Part shown: piece after piece, positions 63,718-64,000 of the stretch
How positions within the stretch are numbered: the stretch's first letter is position 1
Layout: every line of letters begins with the position of its first letter
Position numbers and translations under genes: made by a program
NCBI GenBank assembly: GCA_008017155.1
Contig: SSGX01000043.1
Location: 16,121 to 80,120, forward strand
Source of the DNA: Neisseriales bacterium
Lineage (GTDB): Bacteria; Pseudomonadota; Gammaproteobacteria; Burkholderiales; UBA11063
DNA: 64,000 bases
Reading direction: 5' to 3'
The notes under the pieces: model-generated
Database searches by the model: none
The model's input: the letters and a program-made list of their open reading frames with translations, nothing else
Told to the model about the DNA's origin: nothing

Positions 63718-64000
63718 CTTGATAGGTTTCCTGCAAGTTATAAAGTTCTGTTAATACTTCGTTAACTTCATCCTCTAACATCAATTGAATTTCAGCAGCA
63801 GATAACCCTTCTAATCGTTGTGCGAATCTGTTAGGTAAACTTATGAATGCATTTCTAACAATAATTAATCCATGTGTAACTGTTTTATTAACCTCTTCAA
63901 TTGATACCAGCTTACCCAATGCTTTCTTTAAGTTTATTTCGTGGTTATCAGCTAAGATTGTTTCCTTTCTGACTTTAACGTTCAGCAAATCTTGCATATC
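63695..64000 (-). CDS. Terminase small subunit, C-terminal part (Nu1-like, runs off the window)
   Basis: At least 100 residues on the minus strand. The C-terminal pattern KALGKLVSIEEVNKTVTHGLIIVRNAFISLPNRFAQRLEG, then ...EDEVNEVLTELYN matches gpNu1-type small terminases. A full protein usually has about 160-180 residues with an N-terminal DNA-binding domain. An ATG at 63997 exists, but the frame is still open to the edge, so the start probably lies beyond. It overlaps the large subunit by 23 bases. Confidence 0.8.
   Translation of the reverse strand, partial: DMQDLLNVKVRKETILADNHEINLKKALGKLVSIEEVNKTVTHGLIIVRNAFISLPNRFAQRLEGLSAAEIQLMLEDEVNEVLTELYNLQETYQDESGNTE

Larger units (their letters stand above)
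35877..64000. mobile_element. Prophage with lambda-like head and P2-like contractile tail (right end outside window)
   Basis: A near-continuous minus-strand late operon (39.3-64 kb) encodes terminase, portal, protease/scaffold, capsid, sheath, tube, tape measure, baseplate, fibres and lysis proteins in canonical order. A short plus-strand set with methyltransferases lies at its left end. The left edge is placed at a tRNA 3'-end fragment. The terminase, gpW, portal, ClpP-type protease, gpD and gpE are of the lambda type; sheath, tube, tape measure, X, D, V, U, W, J and I are of the P2 type. Integrase, repressor and replication genes must lie beyond 64 kb. All structural genes look intact, so it may be functional. 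Confidence 0.92.

Overview
The window is AT-rich DNA from a Gram-negative proteobacterium. MurJ, MetA, Hsp33, cytochrome b561, predicted outer-membrane barrels and a lambda/P2-type prophage all fit that. A low-GC beta- or gammaproteobacterium (for example a Neisseriales relative) is plausible, but the sequence alone does not settle the class.

Positions 1-35.6 kb are ordinary chromosome. They hold the 3' end of purA; a trmJ-murI-tatD run; an HXXEE membrane protein and a LuxR-type regulator; and, on the minus strand, metA with an overlapping outer-membrane gene, a GNAT enzyme, hslO and yebC. A transporter-coaBC-coaX run follows (coenzyme A synthesis). From 12.6 to 21.5 kb a minus-strand tryptophan operon reads trpE-trpG-trpDC-[DUF262/DUF1524 gene]-trpFB-trpA-DAHP synthase. 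It has a clear promoter overlapped by a palindrome, two fused bifunctional enzymes, and a restriction-type gene wedged into its middle. After it come a GntP-type permease, maeB, an MHS transporter overlapping an outer-membrane gene, mscS, ruvC, a ClC antiporter, cytochrome b561, murJ, rpmE and a GT39-like glycosyltransferase.

From about 35.88 kb to beyond the right edge lies a prophage. Its left boundary is marked by a fragment matching the 3' end of a tRNA-Ser-like gene, without the rest of the tRNA. Next, on the plus strand, are a small protein, a DNA methyltransferase that has lost its middle, an HNH gene that has lost its start, an intact C5-cytosine methyltransferase and an unknown protein. 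Everything to the right, except one small antisense gene, is a minus-strand late operon read from right to left: terminase, gpW, portal, ClpP-type protease with a nested scaffold, decoration protein, capsid, connector, gpZ, tail terminator, sheath, tube, chaperone, tape measure, gpX, gpD, gpV, gpU, gpW, gpJ, gpI, tail fibres, membrane proteins, an Ntn hydrolase and lysozyme. The head is lambda-like and the tail is P2-like and contractile. Integrase, repressor and replication genes are not in the window and should lie to the right.

The points most worth a second look are the restriction-type gene inside the trp operon; the penicillin V acylase/bile salt hydrolase-family gene carried by the prophage; the antisense membrane gene with its own promoter between the tail chaperone and tape-measure genes; the intrinsic terminators inside the late operon, which imply antitermination; and the decayed methyltransferase/HNH genes near the att site.
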